Assembly (NCBI GenBank): GCA_021613535.1
Contig: CP075494.1
Coordinates: 2,108,001 to 2,172,000, forward strand
DNA length: 64,000 bases
Source of the DNA: Adineta vaga
Taxonomy: Eukaryota > Rotifera
Reading direction: 5' to 3'
Of the stretch, positions 1-10,841 are shown piece after piece (the stretch's first letter is position 1; each line of letters opens with the position of its first letter). The notes under the pieces are model-generated. The model did no database searches. It was not told the DNA's origin and saw only the letters and a program-made list of their open reading frames with translations. A program made the translations under genes and the position numbers.

Positions 1-906
1 TCAAACAAATGGAATTTTGTTTAATTAGAATTTATTGAAACAAAAAAGAAAGAAGTGTTTAATAGAAAAGCTTTAAATTATTTTATATCAATTTCAAAAG
101 AGGAAGTATTGAGTTGTTTAATATGCCTAGAAAAAGAAGAAATCAGTGTTTATATCATGCCTCAAACTGAATAAACTTATAATTGTAATATAGGGCTTCC
201 CGTGAGAAGACAAGAAGTAAAAAAACTATAGTTGTCATGTCTTTCGCATTTGATTCACAGTAGGAAATTAAAACGATTAACATGTATTTTCAATTGAAAG
301 TTTTTCGAAATGATATCTTTAAAATTTCCATATTATTTTGTTAAGAAAAAAAAAGCAAGTAATTGAGTTCTTCAATATATAAAACAAACTATTGAAAGGT
401 CCGTTTTTAATACAAATAAAGTCGAAATTATCTTTTAATCAAGATTTCTAAGAAAAGTTTATATCATAAATTGAGAAAATATCTAAAATGACTCAATTAA
501 TAATAAATCGATTTATATGATGAACTCATAAATTCCAAACCTGTTTAAAATATACAAAATATATTATGAAAGACAATAAACAGACGGAATTGATCATTCA
601 TATGTCTATAGACTTCAAAATATTTGAAAGCATATCGTTACATGTTTTTTGTTGCTAACGCTCATTTGTTTAACTAATTAGTTTTAAAATAAATCAATTC
701 ATTGTTGATGTATGTATATGTAAAAAGTAATTATCTTTTTTTTTCTCACTATTATAAGTATTTGTTGTATACTTGAAATTAAACAGTTATTTGAGTAGGA
801 AAATCAGGATTCTTTTGAATATAAAATAGCATTTCATTTTATTATTTCACATTATTTTCTTAATTTTTACCCAAAGAAGCAACACAATTGATAGAGAAAA
901 AGAGAG
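1..906. other. AT-rich 5' flank with no gene seen
   Basis: No ORF, RNA gene or repeat family was recognised here. The sequence is AT-rich with many homopolymer runs. It ends with the likely 5' flank of the kelch gene that starts at 907; no clear TATA box was seen close to that start. Confidence 0.5.
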
Positions 907-2458
907 ATGAAGCGAATTCATATATTCTTTATTATTAGTACTATTTGTGCAGTAGTATTAACTGCTGCATTACTAATTGTTTTTATACCTCGGTCGAAAA
1001 AAACACATGAAAATTCCAATGAAATAAATAATACAATAAGTTCAACAACAGGTTCAACTAGTAAGTTTAAATCTATTCAATTGATTAGTTGAAATGATTC
1101 TATTTAGATGGTGTAACATCAACAACAAAAATAATAACAGGTATACATATGTTCTATTTAATTTGATATAATCTGTATTTTCTTTAGTTCAAACAATACA
1201 AAATTCGACAAGTATATTTATTCTATTTGAAAAAAAAAGATTAATTCCTTTTGTCTTTATACATTTAGCAAAATTCGGTAATTCTACTGCAACTTCAACA
1301 CAAAGAACAACTAGTGAGTCATACAATCTAATTTTAGAGATTTGATAGAATTCATAAGTGTTATCTGATGAAGAATTGCTTACTTTTGATATGTAATTAT
1401 GTTTTATATCTATTATAGGTAATTCTGCTCAATCTTTGTATTGGACCATGGATGCATCACTAAATACAAAAAGATATTGGTTTGGTGCCGCTTTATTAGC
1501 TAATGGAAATGTTATTGTGTCTGGTGGTTGGTTAAATTCATCTATAGTAACACGATCAACTGAATTTTATTCATCATCAACAGGTTGGATATTTGGTCCT
1601 TCAATGAATGCTACTCAATATGATCACACTCTCACTGCTTTTGCAAATAATACCAAAGTATTATCTGCAGGCGGTAGATCTAATAATGGTCTAAAATTAG
1701 CTGAAGTGTACGATAGTATTAATAATATCTGGCGAAGTACATTCAATAATATGATTAGTGAAAGTTATTTGCGTAAAAGTACACTTCTTGGAAATGAACA
1801 AATACTTTTTACAGGCGGATTTAACGCTTCTGGTATATCTGTTAAAGTAGCAGAACTTTATGATGCAGCATCGAATTCATTTATTAAGATAAATGATATG
1901 ATTACAACACGAGTTCATCATACAAGTACCTTGCTTAGTGATAAATCCACAGTACTTGTTACAGGAGGAATAAATGCTAGTAACTACCTTATATATACAG
2001 CTGAACTTTATAATGCAGGTTCTTGGATGGTATTAAACAATAGCATGACAATAAATCGTGCTTATCATGCTGCCGTTCTGTTAAATGATGGAAATGTACT
2101 TATCGCTGGCGGAAGTAATGGTGGTGATTATTCATTTTCTAATGCTGAAATTTATAATGTAACAGCACGTACATTCAAAGCTGTTGGATCGATGAAATAT
2201 CGTCGAGATAGATTTTCACTTACACTTTTACCATCAGGTAATGTATTAGCTGTTGGCGGTATGGATTGGACAAATAAGACAATTATTAATGTTTGTGAAT
2301 TATATGATCCTGTCACACAAACTTGGTCAGATACAAAAATATTAAATACTAGACGATATATTCATCAAACTGTTTTACTCAATGATTCAGTACTTGTAAT
2401 TGGTGGTTACGATGGAAATGGTAACGGAATTGCTACTTCTGAAAAATATTATTTTTAA
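907..2458 (+). CDS. Membrane-anchored kelch-repeat protein, five exons
   Basis: Five exons join in frame: 907-1060, 1108-1140, 1188-1211, 1269-1313 and 1419-2458, giving 431 aa. Every intron is phase 1, 47-105 nt long and GT-AG. Exon 1 gives a short basic N-terminus and one hydrophobic segment (about residues 5-28), so a type II membrane anchor or uncleaved signal is likely. Exons 2-4 are tiny (33, 24 and 45 nt) and encode a Ser/Thr/Asn-rich stalk. The last exon carries about six kelch repeats with the typical GG doublet and a later Tyr and Trp, such as VLVTGGINAS and LYDPVTQTW, predicting a beta-propeller outside the cell or in the lumen. The partner is unknown. An AATAAA lies at 2535-2540. 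The kelch call is strong. The microexons rest on splice signals and frame only. Confidence 0.82.
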
Positions 2459-2860
2459 TTCTTTACATAAATTTTTTCCCTTTCAATTATTCATTCAAAA
2501 CGAGTTTCTCTTTTTGCCATTTAAGAAAATATCAAATAAAAATACACATCCAGCATTATAATTAAACTTTTTTCTAATAACTATTTTGAAAATGAAAAAT
2601 CGTATTTTTTCTATCAATAATTAATATGATTAGTCTTAACAGTTAGAAGTAATAAAGCAAACAGGCAGTTGTTATTTACAGCCAATGAATATGATGTCAA
2701 TGCAGAAGATTGACTCGTATACTCATTTTATATTGCGTTCTTAAAACTTGATTTATTTGACATATCAACATCATGGCAAACAATACGTTCATTATGGCGA
2801 AGTGCCGTTCTTCAGATATTCTTTCTGTCGTTTTATTCACCTTGATAGTTTTTTTTCATC
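2459..2860. other. 3' flank of kelch gene
   Basis: Non-coding. It holds the candidate polyadenylation signal AATAAA at 2535-2540 and otherwise AT-rich sequence with no recognised feature. Confidence 0.5.
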
Positions 2861-2927
2861 TTGAGGGCCTGGGTGGATTGGTGTGATTGTGGGTGAAGTA
2901 ATCGTCTCTCTATACCCACACCCTCAA
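2861..2927. repeat. Telomere-like hairpin element
   Basis: A G-rich left arm (starting TTGAGGG, with TTGTGGGTG inside) faces a right arm ending ACCCACACCCTCAA, around a loop of about 20 nt. It belongs to the dispersed family described in the findings and lies between two convergent genes. Confidence 0.7.
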
Positions 2928-3100
2928 AAAGAGAATCAGAAATATTCGAAGAGAAAGACAAAGGTCGTGAAGAATAACAACAGCCGTCATAAAGATTTTA
3001 ACGTAGTAGCGAACCTCATCTAATGATTTATGAAGTATTTTAATTCCAAAATAACAGGCACTCTGCAACTGCAATTGAGAGCGAATAGAGACACTGACTT

Positions 3101-3140
3101 GCACGCATCCACCCACTCCTACACCCTTACCCACACCTAA
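3101..3140. repeat. Telomere-like C-rich half element
   Basis: Only the C-rich arm is clear, with repeated CCACCC and ACACCC blocks. It could be a decayed half of the hairpin family that flanks it on both sides. Confidence 0.45.
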
Positions 3141-3262
3141 CATATACATCCAGGCTAGATAATAATCGAAAATGTGTGGCTGTACAAAAGTACACTGTTA
3201 ATATTGCAATGCTTTCATCATTAGTAAAAGCCAGATCTGGAAGTGATTGCATTAAAATGTAT

Positions 3263-3312
3263 CTTGATGGTGGGTGTAGATGAAAGTCAAGAAGGTATAC
3301 CCACAACCTCAA
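3263..3312. repeat. Telomere-like hairpin element
   Basis: Left arm GGTGGGTGT and right arm ACCCACAACCTCAAG enclose a loop of about 20 nt. The element lies 30 bp beyond the stop codon of the minus-strand RING gene. Confidence 0.6.
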
Positions 3313-3341
3313 GATATTTTTATTGAAATAAAATATTATTT

Positions 3342-3682
3342 CTATGAGCAGGGACAAGTCGAACCAAATTCTTCCTCTAACACAGTTTCACTATTACTCG
3401 TTAAATCATAAATATTGATATCACTATTTTGTCTAGTTTGCTGTACAGCTTGATTTGCCGATCTTAACACCTGCAGGAGATTAGCTAAAATTAAAGCTAT
3501 GATCACTTGTAAAGTTTACTTATACTGAATTTACTCATATTTGCACGACAATTAGGACAACTAATTTGTAAGCTACCATTTAGCCAGCGATATATACAAT
3601 TTCTATGATATTTTTTTTTACACCTCGAACAATCATTTGTTGGTTCATCAGGATCTATGTTCCTAAGACAGATTGGACACAT
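3342..3682 (-). CDS. Small RING-finger protein, listerin-like zinc ligand spacing
   Basis: Two exons, 3682-3535 and 3484-3342, join in phase 1 across a 50-nt GT-AG intron, giving 96 aa. The RING spans about residues 2-48. It starts CPIC, has CSRCKKKYHRNC followed by a Trp four residues later, and ends with CPNC. The CKKK-aromatic-H-x2-C-x3-W arrangement resembles the RING of the ribosome quality-control ligase listerin (Ltn1), which suggests E3 ubiquitin ligase activity. After the RING is a polar tail of about 45 aa, whereas listerin ends at its RING. The start chosen is the ATG directly before the first Cys. A further in-frame ORF lies upstream (start near 3792) but no clean junction was found, so an N-terminal exon may be missing. 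It could also be a remnant of a larger gene. Confidence 0.6.
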
Positions 3683-4404
3683 TCTAAAACAATAGCAGTG
3701 TAGTAATAAAGCAAGACACTTTCTTGACGTATGGATCTTATACGCTTAAAAACTGACACAAACGCTGATTCTTCTTGTTCCTGACTTGTCATTATATCGT
3801 TGTACATAAAATATGTCTCTGATATCTCTTCTGAGAACTACACTAATAGAAATAATTTATCAATACTTTCATATCATTGTAAAAAATAAGGCTTTCTGAA
3901 TTTGCAACGTATAATAAAACTTTTTCCCGTTTTTAAAATATTTCACGTGCGAAAAAGGACTATTTACATGTTGCAAATGCATAAGTATTTTTTCCATTTA
4001 TGAGGCTATCATAAACGATTTTACCGTTGGTTATTTTCCTTTATTTTTATTACAATGATGTATTTGCGACGGTTTTCGAGGAAAGAGATGTACGCGTTGA
4101 TGAAACTACGTCTTTATTTATTTATTTCTCTCATAAATCGCAGCCACATATGTGCAACCAAAAGAAAGAGAAATATCAAGAAAAATGGACAGAACGATAT
4201 CGTCACAGATATCATTACAGTATTGTTTTTTTCTCTGTTCTGTTCTTGATTTATCGTCTCTATACGTAATGTGAATTTATCCCGCTATTTTTCTTCTTTT
4301 TCTCTTTATATAACATCGTCATAATTTTGTTTTGCCTTTGAAAAGACTAGTTATCAACTTATGAGAATCGAAATATTCTACATATTTCCTATATAACAAA
4401 ATAA
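3683..4404. other. Intergenic region with TATA-like site upstream of the TPR gene
   Basis: No convincing gene. Open frames at 4027-4269 overlap each other in two frames and have no recognisable content. A TATA-like TTTATATAAC lies at 4305-4314, about 90 bp before the TPR gene start. Confidence 0.45.
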
Positions 4405-5791
4405 ATGACTTCAACCATTCAAAAACAAGATGATCTTTTCTCAGCTGGTGATTGGTCATATTGGGGATGTCAATATGTGAAGGCTCGCGAGCATTTTCAA
4501 GGTGTTCTAAAGCAGTCATCTCTAAGTACTTTTGACTTAAGCCGATGTTATCGTTCATTAGCTGCAGTCGAAGTTGAATTAAAAAATTATGATCAAGCAA
4601 TAAATCTTTACAATCAACAACTTCATATATTACAAGAAATACACGATACGAACAATCAAATCGAAGAGATTTTGTCATGCTATGTCTCTATGGGTAAAGT
4701 CTATTGGTTAAAATCGGATTATGATCAAGCAATAGCATGTCAACATCGAGCTATTGAATATGCCCAATCTTATCAGGTATCTCCAACTCGAATTTCAGCT
4801 ATGTATAAGAATTTGGCAAATATTTTTACAAATACAAAAGAATTTGGAATAGCATTGGAATATTTTCAGAAAGCTCTCAATATTGATGATAAATGTCATC
4901 CCAAAAATTATCTTCAAATTGGACAAACATATGCAAATATCGGAATGATGTATCAATCAAAACAAAACTATCGAAAAGCATTGGATTATTTCGAAAAAGC
5001 TCGTGAAAATTTACTCAAAATACTTCCATCAACTCATATAGCTATTGAAAAGATCAATAAGACTATTGACAAACTGATGTTGAATTCGGATAGATCAGCA
5101 ATATGGTCTCCAACAGATGTCATGACTAGCATCGAACGACTAGTTAATGTTCAGGTATATGCATATATTTTGAAGTTTTCTAAGATTAAAATATTTGTTT
5201 TCGAAATAGCCTGTGAATTCAACGGATATTCTTACTCAAAACAACATCATGGTACTTTGGCTTGATGATCATATTGGTCGTGATGAAAATTGTCGAGCAT
5301 TAAAAGAAGAATTTCGTCAAATTACGAATAGTTTAAAGATGGTTGATTCTGTACGAAGTTGTCGGGAATGTCTACCGTATGTGAAAGATCGAAAACTTTT
5401 CTGTATTATTCAAGGCAAATATGCCAAAGAAATTGTTCCTGATATTGTTCAAATTGTATCATCACCTTCATCATCAATGAAACCAGTTGTCTACATTTTC
5501 TGTTTACATATGAGTTACTTAGTTGAATGGGCTGAAAGACAAGAATGTATAATAGAAGGTGGTATGTTCGATCATGAAAAAGATCTATTCAATCAACTTC
5601 GCAACAACTTAAATGATTTTATTAAACAAAATTCAATGAAATGTGAAAACACATTGTCACAAGAAATGATTGTAACATTTCTCGCGAAATTTACGCAAAT
5701 ATCTACACGTTGTTATAAAACAAGAGATATGATTGTCTCTTCAAAAGAAACTGTCAATGACAGAAGTCAAGATACTTCTACTGTCGCATAA
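4405..5791 (+). CDS. TPR protein with C-terminal VLWLDD alpha/beta module
   Basis: Exons 4405-5154 and 5210-5791 join in phase 0 across a 55-nt GT-AG intron, giving 443 aa. Residues 1-215 hold about five tetratricopeptide repeats of the kinesin-light-chain or Rapsyn type, for example YDQAINLYNQQLHILQ and FGIALEYFQKALNI, so a protein-binding scaffold is likely. Residues 260-400 form a compact alpha/beta module that opens VLWLDDHIGRDE and runs through alternating hydrophobic strands such as LFCIIQGKYAKEIVP and PVVYIFCL. The same module, opening LLIWLDATIHESKEDY, is N-terminal in the ADP-ribosyltransferase-TPR gene at 43.4-48.1 kb. The strand-acid pattern recalls receiver-like or TIR-like folds, but the family was not identified. 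No ADP-ribosyltransferase domain is present in this copy. Confidence 0.8.
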
Positions 5792-5950
5792 TCATCTACC
5801 TTATATACAAGACTGATTTTTCAGTTGCATTATATATTTATCATTTTTACATTCAATACGAATCTCTGCACTTTTCCTACTTCTATATTTTGAGAACGAG
5901 GATGAGAATACTTGGTTAGTTCTCGTAATAATGGGCAATATAATCAGGAG

Positions 5951-6013
5951 AGGGTGTGAGTGTGGGTGAGATTGGCTTTGACTGTCTCTTCATCCACACC
6001 CACACCCACACCC
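5951..6013. repeat. Telomere-like hairpin element
   Basis: Left arm AGGGTGTGAGTGTGGGTGAG and a right arm of three CACACC/CACCC blocks ending ACACCCTAAG enclose a loop of about 25 nt. The element lies between two convergent genes, 160 bp after one stop codon and 83 bp after the other. Confidence 0.8.
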
Positions 6014-6095
6014 TAAGAACTCTACAGAATTCGATCGAATGATCGCATCCTAAAAGATCTACAGGATCTAACGTCGAATTCGTGTATCTACGTAA

Positions 6096-9000
6096 CTACA
6101 CTTTCAAGAATTTGATTATTGACAAAATTCGACATTTCCATTTAGTAATGGACCCTTCAAATTCTTTGCAGTATACAGTCGAAGGAAGGACAAATATAGT
6201 GAAGGCAAGTAATGCTGGTGTAAATGCGATGAAATAACCAAAAAGAAATAGCCATGGATAATTGGATGCATTGATACATTCAGATAATAATGACATAACT
6301 AGACGAGGTAATGCTAAAATTAGTAGAACGGCAGGAGTAATTAACAATTGTTTATGATTCTTCATTTGTTGATAAACATGTTCTTTAAATATTTGTCGCT
6401 TTTGAACTTTTGAACGTTGTTGAGCAGATCCAAATATAATAAATAAGGCAGAGAAAAGATTAGCAAGAAATGGAACGATAAAATGAATAAATAATATGAC
6501 TGTATTATAATTTTGAAGAAAAGGTGAAAAACGAGTTATACACCAAGTATATATCCCTCCTTGATTTTTTTCGATTTTAACTTCAAGTAATCGTCGATAT
6601 AAAGGTTCATGAATAATTGAACCCATAATACAGAATGGTAAGATTATAATTACCCATCGAGCAATATATTTACTCTTTTCTTTATTGAATTTGATTCCTT
6701 TGAAAACGCTCACTGCTCGTTCGATTGCAACACAAGCATTGAGCCAACTATTGAAAGATAAAAATAGTTTGAGAAGAGGTTCAATAGATATACAACCTCC
6801 TCGATGAATAGTAAGATTTACAGATACATTCGTATGAGTAAAAATGAGGAAACAAAATTTAATTGTAAACATACTAATTATAAGAAGAGATGTAATCGAT
6901 GATGCAAATAGATATATTCCACAACCAACCTGTCTTAAATCTTTATTTTGAAATGTTATAAGAGAAAGAATACTACTGATCAAACCACTAATAAACATGA
7001 TAATTGTCATAGCTACACTCATTTTCACTATTATTGGTTGATTAATAAATGATGTGTCAAATCGAATTTCATTACGTAAAATATCATCGAGAGTAACACC
7101 AATATTTTTAGTATAAAACTTACATTTATCGGTAATGAAACAATTAGTACAATGTTTATCTAAATAAAATTATAGAAAACTGTGTATTCATACATTGAAT
7201 GTTGTAATTATTTGCTAACAAACAATAATAGGATGAGGGTTTAAATGATACAGATCTATAAATCTAATCTTATTTTTACATTGAGAACCAAAAACGATGA
7301 GTCATTTTTTATTTAGAAATAAAATAGATACTTACTGATCGGATTGAAAATAGTTTTATTTGGGCCATATGCCTCAATTGAAAAGTTTCCTCTCATATTT
7401 GGAAACGTTGTTGTTACTATTAATATGTATTTTACATTGAGCTGAAGATATGCGATCAGTTTAAAATCGTTTTCACTACAGCTACGATAATCTTGAGATA
7501 ATAAATTTTTAAATGGTCTGATTGGATCAAAATTATCTATATAAATATCACCGAATGTGTTGATATCGGTTTTAGTACCGATACCATAATATCCACTTTC
7601 AACTACATTCATTTCTATGATTTCATAGTAATAATTTGACTTTTGACAATCTCTCGAATATGTTTGACTATTCAGTGACAAAGTTGATGAATATTTCGAT
7701 TGTACGTTTTTTGAATACTCTGGTCGGAAAACTGATGGAGAATCTATTGAAATGAAAATAAAAATCAATTAAAATTCATAGAAGATGTTGATAAAGACTG
7801 AATTTTCTATAAAGTTTGTCTTCCTCTATAAGAAGAAATATTTCATCGCTATAACGAAAAAATCTTATCAGTGAAAATATTCAATCTTAAAGATATGTTG
7901 ACTTGAAGTGAATATACTCACTGATTTTATGGAAAATGACGGCATTTGAACCGTATGCAAAGACCGAGATCGGTCCATACGTAAACGATACGTCTGTTGC
8001 CACAACCAATACATATGAAATGTTAGCCTGAAGTGCAACTGTCAATTGAAAGTGATTTTCTTTGCATCTAAATTCATTCTGTGAATTCATATTGTCGAAT
8101 GGTTTGAACGGACTGAAATGATCTATGTAGATACAACCAGATGTTCCTATTCGAGTTTTGATTAAAAAAGTATAAAAGCCAACTGTGTCAATCTTTATTT
8201 GTATCGCTTCGTAGAGATGTTTATAGTCTTCATAACAAGTTTTGTAATATGTTGACGTATTTTTAGTAAATTCTGACCAATAGTTTGATTGTACACCTCT
8301 TGGATAGACTATATAAAGAAAAAGTGAAAACAGTTAAACTAGATTTTTATATTATTTTAGATATACATTTAAAATACCAGACTATTTATTTATGTACTTT
8401 TAAATATAAAAGATATCTTTGAAGTCTACTTTCTATTGATTAATCATTAAAAAAAACAATAGAAATAAATATGACTTACAAACAGGATTGAAACTAATCT
8501 TTGCCGGACCATGTACAGTAATTGAGAAATTTCCCGTGATATTTGAAGATGATGTTGTTATCACTAATATGTATGTCATGTTAACGTAAAGATTAGCTAT
8601 AAGTTGAAATTGATCTCCATTATCATTAAGAATACTTTGTGAAAATAAATTTTCATGAGCATTAAACTGATTGAAATCATTTTTATAAATATCGCCATGA
8701 ATTGTATTATTACTGGAATTATGTAGAAAGGTGTAAAAACCATTTGTAGTAATGTTGATCTGTAATGCTTCATAATAAGAATTTAATTTCAAACAATCCT
8801 CGAAAAACATCGAACTAGTTTTTGTCAATGCTGATGAATAAATTGATTGAATAATTGATGAATGTTCTGTATTTAATAAAACAAATAAAAATCATTTTGG
8901 ATATTCACAAACATTGAGGGTGTGAGTGAGACTACATTCTTAACCCACACCCTAAACTTACCACAAGAATTTTCTAAGAATAAAAACTTTTGAATTCGAC

Positions 9001-10048
9001 TGTTCTCTAAATCAGTAACAAATATATTTCCATAACTATCAAAACTAAAACTAAATGGCATATTTAATTGATACGATAATGAACCTTCTCCATGACATCC
9101 GATTATACACTGAAAACCATTTAAACTTTCTCGAATAATTCGATTTTTCTCTTGATCTATAATAAATACATATTTATCATCATCTAACAGAATTGCACAT
9201 GGATCATGAAGTGTAATTGTTAGATTTAATGATGTTTCTCCTGCAACTGTCGTTCCATTTATTTCATTTAAATGAAAACGTTGAATTCGATTATTTCTAC
9301 TATCTGCTACATATAAATCAAAATTATCATCATCCACAAAAATTCCCATAGGCTGATTCAGTTCATTTGAATCATATCCTTTAGTACCTGTCCCCGCAGC
9401 AATTATTTTCGTCATATTAGTATTATTTAACAATATTTTCATAACTTGATGATGAAAATCTATTGAAAGGTATAAAATATGATTGATATCGATAAAAATA
9501 TGATTTAGTGATAAATCAGAAGTTATAACGTTGACAACTCTATTTGTTTTTGAAATCCTTTGATTAACTACATGTGAGTATTGTCCAGAAATAAGAAAAA
9601 TATCTTCATTATCGGTAACAAACATAAATTTTGGATATGGAAATAAATCAGACTTGATTTTTGTTGGATTGATACTATTGTTGAACCATACTAAAAGCTT
9701 ACCCTTCTCTTGATTCGAAACATAAATTGTGTTCTTTGTATTAATAAAAATACCAACAGGATAATAACCAACTGTTGTTCTATTGGCTATTGTCATTCCA
9801 TTTTGATTCCAGACTGCTGTTGGACAAAATTTTGGTTGATTATACGAAGTAGCTATAAAAGAAGAAGAAATTAGTAGCTCTTACATATCCAGTAGATGTG
9901 GGGATATTGGTGATGCATCTCATCCTCATACGCTCTCCCAAATCACTCATTTATGCTAAGAGGCATTTTTTAGAATACCTGACATATTGTTGATCGTATG
10001 AATAAAACTAATGATAAAAATAGTGAATTGATTTCTTGTATTAAACAT
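6096..10048 (-). CDS. NHL-propeller ectodomain fused to a rhodopsin-like 7TM receptor
   Basis: Six exons join in frame, all introns phase 1: 10048-9979, 9852-8962, 8866-8480, 8308-7922, 7743-7336 and 7159-6096 (1068 aa). Exon 1 encodes a signal peptide. Exon 2 (297 aa) holds NHL repeats, such as GIFVDDDNFDLYVADSRNNR and QPMGIF, forming a beta-propeller. Exons 3-5 (387, 387 and 408 nt) each encode one copy of a ~130-aa repeat with matching phases. Each copy has a YYE/YEA helix, GDIYIDNF, a strand like YILIVTTT and an ending like GPxxxxFxPI. Exon 6 opens with a CTNCFITDKC cysteine motif, then seven membrane segments typical of orphan peptide-type receptors. The role is probably sensing an extracellular ligand and signalling through G proteins, but the ligand is unknown. 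Intron 2 contains a telomere-like hairpin. The single-gene model rests on splice signals and perfect phase continuity. Confidence 0.8.
8914..8955. repeat. Telomere-like hairpin inside intron 2 of the NHL-7TM gene
   Basis: TTGAGGGTGTGAGTGAG and ACCCACACCCTAA enclose a short loop. The element fills nearly half of the 95-nt intron 8867-8961 and ends six bases from the splice donor on the minus strand. Confidence 0.7.
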
Positions 10049-10635
10049 ATTCTTATTCAATATTAACATCAAATGAATGTTATTAATTCTTTTTTTTCTC
10101 TTTATTATTTTTCATAAATATGGCCTAGAGAATCATTCTATATATAAGGAATTTGATTCTTTTAGATAAGTACGTGATAGAATAGAAATGGTAAGTCTAT
10201 ATTGATTATTGAACGTGTTTTAAATAAAAACTCAGTCTTGGTAACAAATTTCTTTATTAGTTCTATGTTTAGTTGTATCGATCAAATAATCTTCTTGTCA
10301 GAATTATCGTTTGGTAAACTCACACTAAAAAAAAAGCTATTTTTATCAAACTTTAGAAGCTTTGTATCACTTAGGGCAATGCAAAAGTAGTGGCAAATGT
10401 ACCTTATTTTCTGAAGAAGACGTCTAAAGAAATTTCTTTTTTCGCCAATAGATAGAGCATCTTTCGCTCTATATTTCTGTACTACTTGATCATTATTCAA
10501 GTGGTGTCATAATACTAAAATTTCGCTGAAAACTTTTCTGTGTAACTTCAGATGGTAGCATTAATCATTGAATAGTTTTTATCAAAAAAACAAAGTACAT
10601 CACAAGTGAAGAACTCTACAACTTACGAAAAGCAG
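10049..10635. other. Intergenic region, no gene seen
   Basis: This is the 5' flank of the NHL-7TM receptor and the far 3' flank of the PARP gene. Open frames on both strands at 10202-10500 overlap each other and look like chance; no domain or repeat was recognised. Confidence 0.5.
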
Positions 10636-10672
10636 TTTGAGAGTGTGGGTCAGAAGGACACCCACACCCTAA
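10636..10672. repeat. Telomere-like hairpin element, shortest member
   Basis: Near-perfect arms TTTGAGAGTGTGGGT and ACCCACACCCTAAA enclose a loop of under 12 nt. It lies about 130 bp beyond the PARP stop codon. Confidence 0.75.
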
Positions 10673-10745
10673 AAATGAAAGTATTTGTTTATGATAGGTT
10701 GAAGAAGAACATTTTATTAAAATAAAATTTAAAATAAAACGAATT

Positions 10746-10841
10746 AAGTCCATTATAGAGTGAACGTAATCAAAAATATTGGATAACTAACATAAGTCCA
10801 TTATAGAGTGAACGTAATCAAAAAGATTGGATAACTAACAT
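10746..10841. repeat. 48-bp tandem duplication across the PARP stop codon
   Basis: Two adjacent 48-bp copies, 10746-10793 and 10794-10841, differ at a single base. The inner copy encodes the last residues of the PARP (YPIFLITFTL) and the stop codon. The outer copy falls in the 3' UTR and encodes the same peptide beyond the stop. Confidence 0.9.

Noticed and set aside
2910-3357. Two minus-strand open frames
   Set aside because: Both are largely translations of the telomere-like arms (GVGKGVGVGG-type peptides) and overlap each other.
4027-4269. Open frames upstream of the TPR gene
   Set aside because: Two overlapping frames of the same DNA with no domain, signal or codon pattern; probably 5' flank.
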